Part shown: one piece after another, positions 8,214-16,470 of the stretch | Layout: each line of letters begins with the position of its first letter | Position numbering within the stretch: position 1 is the first letter of the stretch | Assembly (NCBI GenBank): GCA_937958015.1 | Contig: CALGOA010000074.1 | Location: 1-48,607 of the forward strand | Direction: 5' to 3' | Length of the DNA: 48,607 nt | Source of the DNA: an uncultured Acidimicrobiales bacterium | GTDB taxonomy: Bacteria > Actinomycetota > Acidimicrobiia > Acidimicrobiales > SZUA-35 | Program-made: the position numbers and the translations under genes | Notes under the pieces: generated by a model | Database searches by the model: none | What the model saw: only the letters and a program-made list of their open reading frames with translations | Told to the model about the DNA's origin: nothing

Positions 8214-9041
8214 ATGCGCGCGGAGCCCATCGTTATTGCTCAACTGACCGATACGCACATCAGCTTGGGCGACCACGGCCCCGGTGAGGCCTACTGGGCC
8301 GAGAACGGCCGTCGGCTCCGCACCGCCATTCGCTCCCTGAACTCCGAAACCGAACGTCCCGCTGTTGTCGTCGGAACTGGCGACCTCGTCGAGTGTGGCC
8401 AACAGTCGGCGTACGACATATTTCTCGAAATCGCCGCTGACCTGCAGATCCCGTTCTGGCCCATCCCCGGCAACCACGATTCGGTGAAACGGCTGCGGGA
8501 TGCCTTTCCCTCCATTCCTTGGGAGGAAGGCCACGGCAGTTGGGTGCAGTCCGTACCCGAGAGCGATGTCACCGTGATCGGTTTCGACACCACCAAGTCG
8601 GGCCAGTCCGGTGGATATGTGGATGCGGAGCGGCTCGATTGGTTAGCGGATCGGATCGCCGAGTCTGACGGACCGACCGTGGTGGCGATGCACCATCCTC
8701 CGTTCCGGACCGGAATCGACTGGATGGACGCCCTTGGGTTCGACGGTCTCGAGTCCCTTCAACAGGTGCTCACGGTCCATCCGGTCACCCGGGTCATCGC
8801 CGGTCACTTCCATCGGCCCATCGCATCACAGATCGGGGCAACGCCGGCGACGATCGGCATCGCTACCGCCCCGCATGTGGCTCTCGATCTGAGCAACGCT
8901 GCGGTCCCGGCCATCATCAACGACCCGATCGGGTATCAGCTCCACTGTGTGACGAACGATCCCACACCCATGGTGATCACCCACACCCGCTACATCGACC
9001 GGGCCTCGGTCGCCCAGCCGATTCAACTCAACCTCGGCTAA
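8214..9041 (+). CDS. Metallophosphoesterase, CpdA-like 3',5'-cyclic nucleotide phosphodiesterase family
   Basis: 275-aa calcineurin-like phosphoesterase. The dimetal site motifs are all present: LTDTHIS (D-x-H), VGTGDLVE (GDxxE), PGNHDSV (GNHD), AMHHPPF and AGHFHRP (GHxH). The order and spacing match CpdA/class III cyclic nucleotide phosphodiesterases. Start ATG 8214 is set by the strong GGGAGGT at 5-nt spacing; the frame is open further upstream, but without a good start. The substrate is inferred (cAMP or another phosphodiester). The gene is immediately followed by copy A of the 127-bp repeat. Confidence 0.85.
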   Translation: MRAEPIVIAQLTDTHISLGDHGPGEAYWAENGRRLRTAIRSLNSETERPAVVVGTGDLVECGQQSAYDIFLEIAADLQIPFWPIPGNHDSVKRLRDAFPSIPWEEGHGSWVQSVPESDVTVIGFDTTKSGQSGGYVDAERLDWLADRIAESDGPTVVAMHHPPFRTGIDWMDALGFDGLESLQQVLTVHPVTRVIAGHFHRPIASQIGATPATIGIATAPHVALDLSNAAVPAIINDPIGYQLHCVTNDPTPMVITHTRYIDRASVAQPIQLNLG

Positions 9042-9047
9042 CCGCTC

Positions 9048-9174
9048 CGCTCAAACTTCGGCCTGGACCCACATTTCGTCGAAACTTTGTGCCCAGCCCA
9101 CACTGATTGTGGGTGGGGGACGAAGTTTGGGGTGAATGTGGGTGGGGCACGAAATTTGGCGGTGGGCAGTGTGG
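9048..9174 (+). repeat. Dispersed 127-bp repeat, copy A
   Basis: Begins 7 bp after the phosphodiesterase stop codon. It matches copy B (13075-13202) with five substitutions and one single-base indel. It contains GTGGGTGGGG-ACGAA-TTTGG-like units in both orientations. It has no coding potential and marks one edge of the double sigma-factor block. Confidence 0.95.
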
Positions 9175-9207
9175 GCCGGTGTGAACCTCACTACACCGAA
9201 TCCGCCA

Positions 9208-10053
9208 TCAGTCTGACACTATGGCACCGTCGGAGTCTGGGCGCTCGACGACAGTGTCCGTCGAGATGCTGTTGAGATCTGTGATGGTGGCGGTCCGCTC
9301 ACTGCCATCCGAGCTGGTCCACTTCAAGGACGGCTCGTCACCCACATTGCCGGCGAGAGCTCCGGTGATCTGGAAGTATCCGCTTGAGATTCCGACCATA
9401 GTGTCTGAGCCGAATGGGACATCGGCTGAGATGTTGCTGATACCAGTCCCAAACTGACCGTAGATACTGATCTCGTCACCCCAACTGCCCCCGAAGACCC
9501 TGATCCCATCTGGCTCTAGGCGATCGAGCGTACGAGTCTCCACGCTGCCTGAGCGATTGAGCATCTCCAACTGACCATCCTCGGCAATAGCTATGTCGCA
9601 ATGGCGTACGTAGTCCGGAGCCAGCGCCAGAACGCCTGAACGATGGGAGGCGATCGGAATGACGACGTATTGCTGAACCACAGCCTCGTTCGGAAGGAAA
9701 GGAGAGCCACTTTGCTCCCCGGGCGTGGTCGTCAGAAAGGTGCAGAAGTTGATCAGGTCCTGTTGCATTTGCGGATCGAAGCGAACTTGGTGTGGCGCAA
9801 GTTCGGTTGTGGTTGCGTTTGTGGCGAGTTCCTCGACCTTGGTTCCGTCTGACATCCGAACGGCTAGAAAGCCCACGACGGCGAGCAGAGCAGCGGCGAC
9901 CGCGAGCGCAGGAAGTCGGTTGTTCCGTCGGACCGACTCCAGGCTGGTGACCTCGGTGTTTGCGTCGCCGTTTTCAACGATGCTTCGTTCCTGGACCGCT
10001 GCGTCGAGGGTTCGACCGTAGGCGGCGAGGCGATCTTCGAGTGTGAAACTCAT
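9208..10053 (-). CDS. Membrane protein paired with a sigma factor (putative anti-sigma or output protein)
   Basis: 281 aa. A cytoplasmic N-terminus (MSFTLEDRLAAYGRTLDAAV, residues 1-45) is followed by one transmembrane helix at about 48-67 (LPALAVAAALLAVVGFLAV) and a roughly 210-residue extracytoplasmic part rich in Thr/Ser and Gly. I recognise no domain in the outer part. The ATG overlaps the TGA of the upstream sigma gene by four bases (ATGA), so the pair is one translational unit. The topology (short inner segment, one helix, outer sensor) suits a membrane anti-sigma factor, but no zinc-binding anti-sigma motif is present. Function is inferred from context only. Confidence 0.65.
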   Translation of the reverse strand: MSFTLEDRLAAYGRTLDAAVQERSIVENGDANTEVTSLESVRRNNRLPALAVAAALLAVVGFLAVRMSDGTKVEELATNATTTELAPHQVRFDPQMQQDLINFCTFLTTTPGEQSGSPFLPNEAVVQQYVVIPIASHRSGVLALAPDYVRHCDIAIAEDGQLEMLNRSGSVETRTLDRLEPDGIRVFGGSWGDEISIYGQFGTGISNISADVPFGSDTMVGISSGYFQITGALAGNVGDEPSLKWTSSDGSERTATITDLNSISTDTVVERPDSDGAIVSD

Positions 10054-10523
10054 CGGGCAACTCCAAGTTCGTTACGTAGTTCTTTCATGCCCCGATGGAT
10101 CAGATTTCGAACCGTGTGCAGCGGAACGTCCAACAGTTCAGCCACCTCGTGGTAGGTCCATTGGAAGCAGTGGACGAGGACGATTGCGGTCCGTTGCTCC
10201 TCCGACAGCGCCGACAACGCATCCGGAAGACCCGGTTCGAAGGAAGGTCCGGTACCGGCTGGACGGGGCTCGGGCGGAAACGCGGCCCGTTCACCTTTCC
10301 AGCGCAACAGGCGACGGGACTTACTTTGACCAACGCGGAATAGGTAACCCGCCACGTTGTCGATGCCGGCCAACTCGGCTTGATGCTCGAAGGCCCATGT
10401 CATCACCTCGGACGTGACGTCGGGGCCAACGTCGATTCCGTATCGGGCAACAAACGCGCGGTTTAGGCGGGCCCGCAGTTGTTCGAGTTCGGCGCTCGGG
10501 GCGGCATCAAGAAATTCGATCAC
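10050..10523 (-). CDS. Divergent ECF-type RNA polymerase sigma factor
   Basis: 157 aa. The N-terminal half is a weak region 2 (ARLNRAFVARYG then NVAGYLFRVGQSKSRRLL, residues 15-75). The C-terminal half is a clear region 4 helix-turn-helix (LSALSEEQRTAIVLVHCFQW, YHEVAELLDVPLHTVRNLIH, residues 103-150). It is short for an ECF sigma factor and lacks much of the normal region 2.2/2.4 pattern, so promoter recognition may differ. It overlaps its membrane partner by ATGA and lies head to head with a paralogue at 10623, sharing a 99-bp gap. Confidence 0.75.
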   Translation of the reverse strand: MIEFLDAAPSAELEQLRARLNRAFVARYGIDVGPDVTSEVMTWAFEHQAELAGIDNVAGYLFRVGQSKSRRLLRWKGERAAFPPEPRPAGTGPSFEPGLPDALSALSEEQRTAIVLVHCFQWTYHEVAELLDVPLHTVRNLIHRGMKELRNELGVAR

Positions 10524-10622
10524 TGCTCACCCAGACCGACGACCGCACACTTCGTCTCAAGAAATCTGAAGTTAGTCGCGGTTGGTGTCACGGATCGATC
10601 TGGTTTGATGCTCTAGATAGAT

Positions 10623-11081
10623 GTGCAGCTGGTTCCACCGAAGACGGATCGTCATCCGGAACTCACCGAGCTTCTTCCGCGTCTGCGAAGCGCCCTCGTA
10701 GCGGCGTACGGTCCTGCGATCGGGATGGATGCCGCGAGTGACGCCATCGAGTGGGCACTCACCAATAACGATCGGCTACCCGAGATCGACAATCTCGGTG
10801 GATACCTTTACCGGGTTGGACAGACCAAGGCCAGAGCGCTACTACGTCCCCAGCCCGTTCCCGAGGCCCCAATGCCGCCGACGATTCCCATGGTCGAACC
10901 GCAATTGCCAGGAGCGTTGAATGCCCTCTCGGAGACCCAACGGGTCTGCGTGGTGATGGTTCACGCACTGGGATACCCACAGGTCGAAGTGGCCGGGATG
11001 CTGGGTGTTTCCGAATCGACTGTCCGCACCCACCTCCGCCGTGCGTTGAGCACTCTGCGAAAGGAACTGAACGTTGAGTGA
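10623..11081 (+). CDS. Divergent ECF-type RNA polymerase sigma factor (paralogue of 10050-10523)
   Basis: 152 aa from GTG 10623; an out-of-frame ATG at 10621 overlaps it. It has the same architecture as the divergent neighbour: NLGGYLYRVGQTKARALLR corresponds to NVAGYLFRVGQSKSRRLLR, and region 4 is ALSETQRVCVVMVHALGY then VEVAGMLGVSESTVRTHLRR. The linker between the halves is Pro-rich (VPEAPMPPTIPMVEPQLPG). The stop overlaps the start of the 664-aa membrane protein downstream. A sigma role is inferred from region 4; the reduced region 2 leaves open that it acts only as a DNA-binding regulator. Confidence 0.75.
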   Translation: MQLVPPKTDRHPELTELLPRLRSALVAAYGPAIGMDAASDAIEWALTNNDRLPEIDNLGGYLYRVGQTKARALLRPQPVPEAPMPPTIPMVEPQLPGALNALSETQRVCVVMVHALGYPQVEVAGMLGVSESTVRTHLRRALSTLRKELNVE

Positions 11082-13068
11082 CCTTCTGGAAGACCTAGCC
11101 AAACTCGGGGATTGGCTGGAGGCCGAAACAGGTGCGGAGCTTCGTTGTGCCGAGGTGATTCCAACGGTGGAGGTCCGCCAACGCCAGCGGTGGAACGGCA
11201 GAATAGTGGGATCGATAGCCGCGGTCTGCGTCATTGTTGTCGGAGTGTTCACCGTCCGCGACGGTTCTGATCAGGTTCTGCAGCCCGCTTTGCCCAGCTC
11301 GACCACCGCCGTTGTGGCCGAACCGACTCCCGCAACGCAACCGAGCGTGGCGCGGACGTTCCCGTCTCGGGAGTCGGATATCCCGTTCCGTTCGTTTGAC
11401 GTTTCTGAGGTTCGAACAGGGCCTGAGCCTCATCGAGACGATGCCTCGACCGTTGCGTTCCTTCAGGTAGACGGCCGCGAGCCAATCGCAACCTTTAAGT
11501 CCACCGTGGCTGGTAGTCCAGCCGTGTGTGCCACCGGTGCGTCTGGCGTCGGACAGTGTTTCAGCGAAACCGGCACGGCCGTTGGTGCTCGGGTTTTTCT
11601 TTCGGGCTCACCCGAGCAGCTCAGTCTGATCTGGATCGGACTGGAGAATCAGTCGACGGTTGATGTTCTTCTTCCAGATGATCAGATCCTCACCGCACAA
11701 TCGGTTGAGCGCACGGTGTATCTACCTCTAGACGGTCTATCGCCAGGCGATACCGTCGTGGTGGCATTGACGCCGCCCGATCGGGCGTACGCCGATCCGG
11801 AAAACCCGGTGAAGAAACTGGTGGTTGATGATCCGGCCGCGCTCGACACCACTGCCTACGAGCGTGCGTTCGACAACGAGTTACTACTGACTCTGGACGG
11901 ATTCGACTACGCAGGTGGAGCAAACGATGACCGAGTCGGGTTGGCTTCGGGGCGCTCCGCTCAGCCTCACCTGATCGTCACCGGGCCCGGTGGACTGGCG
12001 GAGCGAAGCGCGATCCACCTTGAACTCCTTGCCGACACCTCCTTCGACGACTTCGAGTCGAAGCCCCCGGTCGAGCCTGTGGAGGTCAACGGGGTGGTGT
12101 TGCGTAAGCGGGTCGACGACACGCTTGTGGTGTTCCGTGACACCCCGGCGGGGGTGATCGTCGCGAGGGGGTTGGATCTCGGAGACGGACCCTACGACGG
12201 GGACCTCCGTCCGTTCGAAGAGCAGATGATGGAAATCGTGGCGGCGGCTGAGGTCGACTCTGAATCGATCCTTCTGCAGGGATTGGGCCGGGAACGCATT
12301 GTGGACTCACGACGGTTGGCCGATACGTGGGCGCACGGGTTCGGCGTGGAAGCGATCATCGATCCCGCTCCAATCCGGTACCGCCGAGAATCAGACGGCT
12401 ATGACGAGGCGATTTTCGAGCTGCAGCGTGCCGGCATGGAGTTTCAAGTTGTCGATGCGACCGAGTCTGGTGCGCTGATGGGACGTGATCCGATCCTTCT
12501 CACCGCAGCGCCGGAAACGTCACGCACTTTGATGTGGCGGGATCAGAGCGGCGAGGGTCACCATCGCATCACGTGGAACCTGCCGGAACTGGGCGTAGAG
12601 ACACTGATTCAGGCTATTCGTTTCGTACCGCTTGCGGAGTTCGCTGACCTGCATCCCGAGCAGTCGACCGGGATGGCGCTGACCGAAGACTGGTTGCGTG
12701 CCACCCCGCTACCTGAAGGAGCCGACGTCAGAACCCTGGTCGATCGACTGCAGCACACCGCCGCGTACCGCCCACTGCAGGCGGCGAGAGTTACCGGCGG
12801 TATTGCGTGTCTGTGGGTGGAGGCCTGGCACGAGGCCGTTCTGGCAGATGATCCTCTTCGAGCCGATCTCGCACTTGTGGCTCTGCTGGGAGCGCAATCG
12901 TGGCCGAGCAATCAAGAGGGTGTGCTTGGCTCGGGTCCCGCTGCTCGAGACGCAACGGATTTTGTCTACTGGGTTGACATCGCTCGGAGTGGCGAGATTG
13001 ATCCCGGCTCCGGCTTGTCGATGCCAGCGGCGTTCGGACGGAGTGAATCCTGCCCTGTGATGGGCTGA
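11074..13068 (+). CDS. Large single-pass membrane protein paired with a sigma factor
   Basis: 664 aa starting at TTG 11074, with AAGGA nine bases upstream; it overlaps the sigma gene by eight bases. Residues 1-45 (MSDLLEDLAKLGDWLEAETG...) are cytoplasmic, about 46-66 (RIVGSIAAVCVIVVGVFTV) form a transmembrane helix, and a Thr/Pro-rich linker leads to an outer region of roughly 560 residues. I recognise no family. The outer part is acidic and strand-rich, with DFVYWVDIARSGEIDPGSG near the end. The inner segment is analogous to the neighbour at 9208, while the outer parts are unrelated in size. A sensor/anti-sigma or surface role is inference. Confidence 0.65.
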   Translation: MSDLLEDLAKLGDWLEAETGAELRCAEVIPTVEVRQRQRWNGRIVGSIAAVCVIVVGVFTVRDGSDQVLQPALPSSTTAVVAEPTPATQPSVARTFPSRESDIPFRSFDVSEVRTGPEPHRDDASTVAFLQVDGREPIATFKSTVAGSPAVCATGASGVGQCFSETGTAVGARVFLSGSPEQLSLIWIGLENQSTVDVLLPDDQILTAQSVERTVYLPLDGLSPGDTVVVALTPPDRAYADPENPVKKLVVDDPAALDTTAYERAFDNELLLTLDGFDYAGGANDDRVGLASGRSAQPHLIVTGPGGLAERSAIHLELLADTSFDDFESKPPVEPVEVNGVVLRKRVDDTLVVFRDTPAGVIVARGLDLGDGPYDGDLRPFEEQMMEIVAAAEVDSESILLQGLGRERIVDSRRLADTWAHGFGVEAIIDPAPIRYRRESDGYDEAIFELQRAGMEFQVVDATESGALMGRDPILLTAAPETSRTLMWRDQSGEGHHRITWNLPELGVETLIQAIRFVPLAEFADLHPEQSTGMALTEDWLRATPLPEGADVRTLVDRLQHTAAYRPLQAARVTGGIACLWVEAWHEAVLADDPLRADLALVALLGAQSWPSNQEGVLGSGPAARDATDFVYWVDIARSGEIDPGSGLSMPAAFGRSESCPVMG

Positions 13069-13074
13069 CCCCAT

Positions 13075-13202
13075 CGCTCAAACTTCGTCCCGGACCCACA
13101 TTTCGTCGAAACTTTGTGCCGAGCCCACGCCGATTGTGGGTGGGGGACGAAGTTTGGGGTGAATGTGGGTGGGGCACGAAATTTTGGCGGTGGGCAGTGT
13201 GG
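13075..13202 (+). repeat. Dispersed 128-bp repeat, copy B
   Basis: Direct-orientation partner of copy A, 4.03 kb apart, again starting 6 bp after a stop codon. The arm CAAACTTCGTCCC (13079-13091) is perfectly complementary to 13144-13156, so the element can fold. It sits between the 664-aa gene and sucC. Confidence 0.95.
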
Positions 13203-13245
13203 TCAAATCGCGCGCCGATGGGCTGGCTAGCTACGATCGAAGGCC

Positions 13246-14388
13246 ATGGACCTGCTCGAATATCAAGGTAAGCAGTTCTTCGCGACGTACGGCATCCCGG
13301 TGTCCGACGGCGAAGCAACATCAGACGTCGAAGAGGCGGTGGCCATCGCCGATCGGGTGGGATACCCGGTCGTGGTGAAGGCGCAGGTGCACACCGGCGG
13401 CCGCGGCAAGGCTGGCGGCGTGAAGCTCGCCGAGAACGCCGACGAAGCCCGGGAACACGCTTCGAACATCCTGGGACTCGACATCAAGGGCCACATCGTC
13501 AACATCATCTGGGTCGAGCACGCCAGTGACATCGCCGAGGAGTACTACGCCAGCTTCACCCTGGACCGTTCGGCCAAGAAGCACCTAGGCATGTTGAGCG
13601 CCGAAGGTGGCGTCGAGATCGAAACCGTGGCCGAGGAGAATCCCGACGCCATCGCCAAGATCCACATCAACCCGGTGGACGGTCTGAGCGAGGCCCAGTG
13701 TCGGGCCTGGGTTGAGGCGGCAAACCTCAACCCTCAGGCCACCGAGGGCGCTATCGACATTCTGATGAAGCTCTACACCGCCTACGTCGAAGGTGACGCC
13801 GACCTGTGTGAGATCAACCCGCTGATCCTCAAGCCCACCGGCGAGGTGCACGCACTCGACGCCAAGGTGAGCCTCGACTCGAATGCGATCTACGAACACC
13901 CCGAGTACGCCCAGTACGACGCCACCCAGCCCCGCGACGATCGCGAAACAGCAGCCCACGAGAAAGGCCTGCAGTATGTAGGTCTCGACGGCAGCGTGGG
14001 CGTCATCGCAAACGGTGCAGGTCTGGCCATGAGCACCCTCGACGTCGTCAACCAGGTCGGCGGCTCGCCGGCCAACTTCCTAGACATCGGAGGCGGAGCC
14101 AACGCCGATGTGATGGCGGGCGCTCTGGAGGTCATCAATGACGACCAGAACGTCAAGGCGATCTTCATCAACATCTTCGGTGGCATCACCCGAGGCGAAG
14201 AAGTCGCAAACGGGATTATCGAAGCAATGAGTCGGGTCAAGCTCGATTCGCCGATCGTGATTCGGCTCGACGGCACCAACGCCGAAGAGGGCCGGGCGAT
14301 CCTGAAGCCCCATCTGAGCGACCGATTGATGATGGAAGACACGATGTTGAGCGCAGCGGCCAAGGCCGTAGAACTGGCAGGTAAGTGA
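13246..14388 (+). CDS. sucC: Succinyl-CoA synthetase (ADP-forming) beta subunit
   Basis: With SucD converts succinyl-CoA to succinate plus a nucleoside triphosphate in the TCA cycle. 380 aa, normal length. The N-terminal ATP-grasp domain begins MDLLEYQGKQFFATYGIPVS and has HTGGRGKAGGVKLA (nucleotide binding) and ADLCEINPL (metal-binding Glu/Asn). The C-terminal CoA-ligase-like domain contains FINIFGGITRGEEVANGI. The start ATG is the only good one, although its Shine-Dalgarno sequence is weak. sucD begins two bases after the stop. Confidence 0.97.
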   Translation: MDLLEYQGKQFFATYGIPVSDGEATSDVEEAVAIADRVGYPVVVKAQVHTGGRGKAGGVKLAENADEAREHASNILGLDIKGHIVNIIWVEHASDIAEEYYASFTLDRSAKKHLGMLSAEGGVEIETVAEENPDAIAKIHINPVDGLSEAQCRAWVEAANLNPQATEGAIDILMKLYTAYVEGDADLCEINPLILKPTGEVHALDAKVSLDSNAIYEHPEYAQYDATQPRDDRETAAHEKGLQYVGLDGSVGVIANGAGLAMSTLDVVNQVGGSPANFLDIGGGANADVMAGALEVINDDQNVKAIFINIFGGITRGEEVANGIIEAMSRVKLDSPIVIRLDGTNAEEGRAILKPHLSDRLMMEDTMLSAAAKAVELAGK

Positions 14389-14389
14389 T

Positions 14390-15274
14390 ATGAGTATTTT
14401 CCTCGACGAGAACACCAAGGTCATTTACCAGGGCCTCACCGGCTCCACCGGCCGTTACTACGGCAATCTGAACAAGGAATACGGCACGCAGGTCGTCGCC
14501 GGAACCCATCCGAAGAAGGCCGGAACCGACGTAGACGGCATTCCGATCTACGCCTCGGTGGCTGAGGCCGCCGAAGCGACCGGGGCCACCGCAACCTGCA
14601 TCTTCATTCCCGCCGCCGGTGTTCAGGGCGCAGTTCTGGAAGCCGCAGCAGCTGGCATGGAACTGGTGGTCTGCATCACCGAAGGCGTGCCGGCCCAGGA
14701 CGAGGCCTACTTCTACAACAAGCTAAAAGCCGAGTACCCCGGCACTCGACTCCTCGGCCCGAACTGCCCCGGCCTCATCAGCCCCGGGAAGGCCAACGTG
14801 GGCATCACCGCCGGCCACATCGCCAAACCCGGCGGTCCGGTGGGCATCGTGAGCCGCTCCGGAACCCTGACCTACCAGGCGTTGTACGAGCTGCAGCAGA
14901 AGGACATTGGCGTTACCACCTGTGTGGGCATCGGTGGCGATCCCGTCCCCGGCACGTCGTTCATCGATTGCCTCGAGGCCTTCGAAGCCGATCCCGACAC
15001 CAAGGCCGTCATGATGATCGGTGAGATCGGCGGTTCGGCTGAGGAAGAAGCGGCCGAGTACATCAAGAACCACATGACCAAACCCATCAGCAGCTATATC
15101 GCCGGTGTGACCGCCCCTCCCGGGAAGAAGATGGGCCACGCCGGCGCCATCGTTTCGGGTGGTAAGGGCACCGCCAGCGCCAAGATGGAGGCGCTCGAAG
15201 ACGCCGGTGTCCGAGTGGGTCAGAACCCCACCGAAGCCGGCGAACTCATGGCCGATATCGTCGCCGGCCTCTGA
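14390..15274 (+). CDS. sucD: Succinyl-CoA synthetase (ADP-forming) alpha subunit
   Basis: 294 aa. It carries the CoA-binding Rossmann domain (VIYQGLTGSTGRYYGNL at residues 10-26), GPNCPGLISPGKANVGI, GIVSRSGTLTYQA, and the phosphorylated histidine in GHAGAIVSGGKGTA. It begins one base after the TGA of sucC, with AGGTAAGTG as ribosome-binding site, so expression is coupled. Followed by a strong hairpin at 15281. Confidence 0.97.
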   Translation: MSIFLDENTKVIYQGLTGSTGRYYGNLNKEYGTQVVAGTHPKKAGTDVDGIPIYASVAEAAEATGATATCIFIPAAGVQGAVLEAAAAGMELVVCITEGVPAQDEAYFYNKLKAEYPGTRLLGPNCPGLISPGKANVGITAGHIAKPGGPVGIVSRSGTLTYQALYELQQKDIGVTTCVGIGGDPVPGTSFIDCLEAFEADPDTKAVMMIGEIGGSAEEEAAEYIKNHMTKPISSYIAGVTAPPGKKMGHAGAIVSGGKGTASAKMEALEDAGVRVGQNPTEAGELMADIVAGL

Positions 15275-15280
15275 GCCACC

Positions 15281-15309
15281 GCCCGCTGGACCGAGCCGGT
15301 TCAGCGGGC
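15281..15309 (+). terminator. Strong hairpin terminator of sucCD without U-tract
   Basis: 12-bp stem (GCCCGCTGGACC with GGTTCAGCGGGC, one G-T pair) around a 5-nt loop, 7 bp after the sucD stop. No run of T follows, as is common in high-GC actinobacteria. It separates sucD from the convergent amidase gene. Confidence 0.7.
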
Positions 15310-15365
15310 AACTGGCGGGCCCGCGTCAGAAAACCCTGCATCAAACGACGAGAAGGCCCGTACCT

Positions 15366-16373
15366 CTACTCGAGGGGCGGGTCTTCGCAGTTGTCGGTGC
15401 CGCCGGTGCCACCGGTTGGGACGAACCGTCGGTTCACCTCGTTGACGGCCACGCCAGACTGATCCGTCTCGAGGAACCGCTGGGCCGCATCGGCCAGGGC
15501 GGCCGAGGCCACCTCGATGTACTCGTCGGTCGCGAACAGTTCGGCCTCTGACGGGTTCGCCAGATACCCAAGTTCGGCCAGCACCGCCGTGCTCTCGGGG
15601 TTGCGGATCATCCCGTAACTCTCGGTTCCGTCCGGTTTCAACACGGCCACAACCCCGGCATCGCGGGCGCTGACCCACGAGACGTCCTCGAACTGGGACA
15701 GCGCCGCAAGCACCTCTTCCTGAATCAACCCGCCGAGCCGGGCCGACTCGGGATTTTGGACCTGATAGAAGACCTCGGAGCCGGGGATGTCACTGTCGGA
15801 CAGGATCGGTGCATTGTGGTGAATCGAGATCAACGCTTCAGCCTGCAGGGTGTCGGCGATCAGCGCCCGGGCCCGTAACGGCAACCGATAGTCGGTCGTC
15901 CGGGTCAGGGCGACGCTGATCCCGCGGTCTTCCAACAGGCGAGCTGTCGCTTTCGCCAGACGGAGATTGAGATCCTTTTCGGCCAGTCCGTTCGGTCCCA
16001 CTGCGCCGGTCTCAACAGGCCCGCCGTGGCCGGGGTCCAGAACAACGTCGGTCCGGTACAGGGGTGTGCCGAACACCAGCGTCGTCTCTGCGAGGCACGG
16101 TGTTCCGACCCGGTAGCCACCTTCGCCTGCCTCGAGAACGGGCACGACAACGCCGGTAGGGGAGATGAGACCCAGTGGATCACCCGGATCCTCGGTGGTC
16201 GGCGGCACGAATTGGGTGGTGGTGGTCGCTTCGGTGGTGGTGGGTGACGGGTTAGCCGCCCCGGGCGGTAAGAGGAACGGGCGCTCGTCGCTGGCGCAGG
16301 ACAGGACGATGAGCGCGCCAGCGAGGATGAACCCCGCGGTTCGCGCGCCGCGGGCCCGGGCCGGAAGAGTCAT
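15366..16373 (-). CDS. N-acetylmuramoyl-L-alanine amidase (Amidase_3), lipoprotein-like
   Basis: Cleaves the lactyl-amide bond between glycan strand and stem peptide of peptidoglycan. 335 aa from ATG 16373. The N-terminus is a signal with hydrophobic core FILAGALIVLSC, where Cys could be lipidated, followed by a Thr/Pro linker. The catalytic domain (about 130-310) carries zinc ligands in VLDPGHGG, Glu in AEKDLNLRLA and His in ISIHHNAP, plus the general-base Glu in LAELGYLANPSEAELF. It probably acts outside the membrane in cell separation or wall turnover. Convergent with sucD. The family is firm; the lipobox (VLSC) is less typical. Confidence 0.88.
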   Translation of the reverse strand: MTLPARARGARTAGFILAGALIVLSCASDERPFLLPPGAANPSPTTTEATTTTQFVPPTTEDPGDPLGLISPTGVVVPVLEAGEGGYRVGTPCLAETTLVFGTPLYRTDVVLDPGHGGPVETGAVGPNGLAEKDLNLRLAKATARLLEDRGISVALTRTTDYRLPLRARALIADTLQAEALISIHHNAPILSDSDIPGSEVFYQVQNPESARLGGLIQEEVLAALSQFEDVSWVSARDAGVVAVLKPDGTESYGMIRNPESTAVLAELGYLANPSEAELFATDEYIEVASAALADAAQRFLETDQSGVAVNEVNRRFVPTGGTGGTDNCEDPPLE

Positions 16374-16470
16374 AGGTCGATCAGTCTTCCATTTCCGGTG
16401 GTGGTTGGAACGGCAGCGACCACGAATATCTCCCTGATCGGGAATCACTGCCCAATTGGGAGCAGGGAGC

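Noticed and set aside
9048..13202. The repeat-bounded block as a classic composite transposon
   Set aside because: No transposase, no terminal inverted repeats of insertion-sequence type and no visible target duplication; kept as a repeat-flanked block only.
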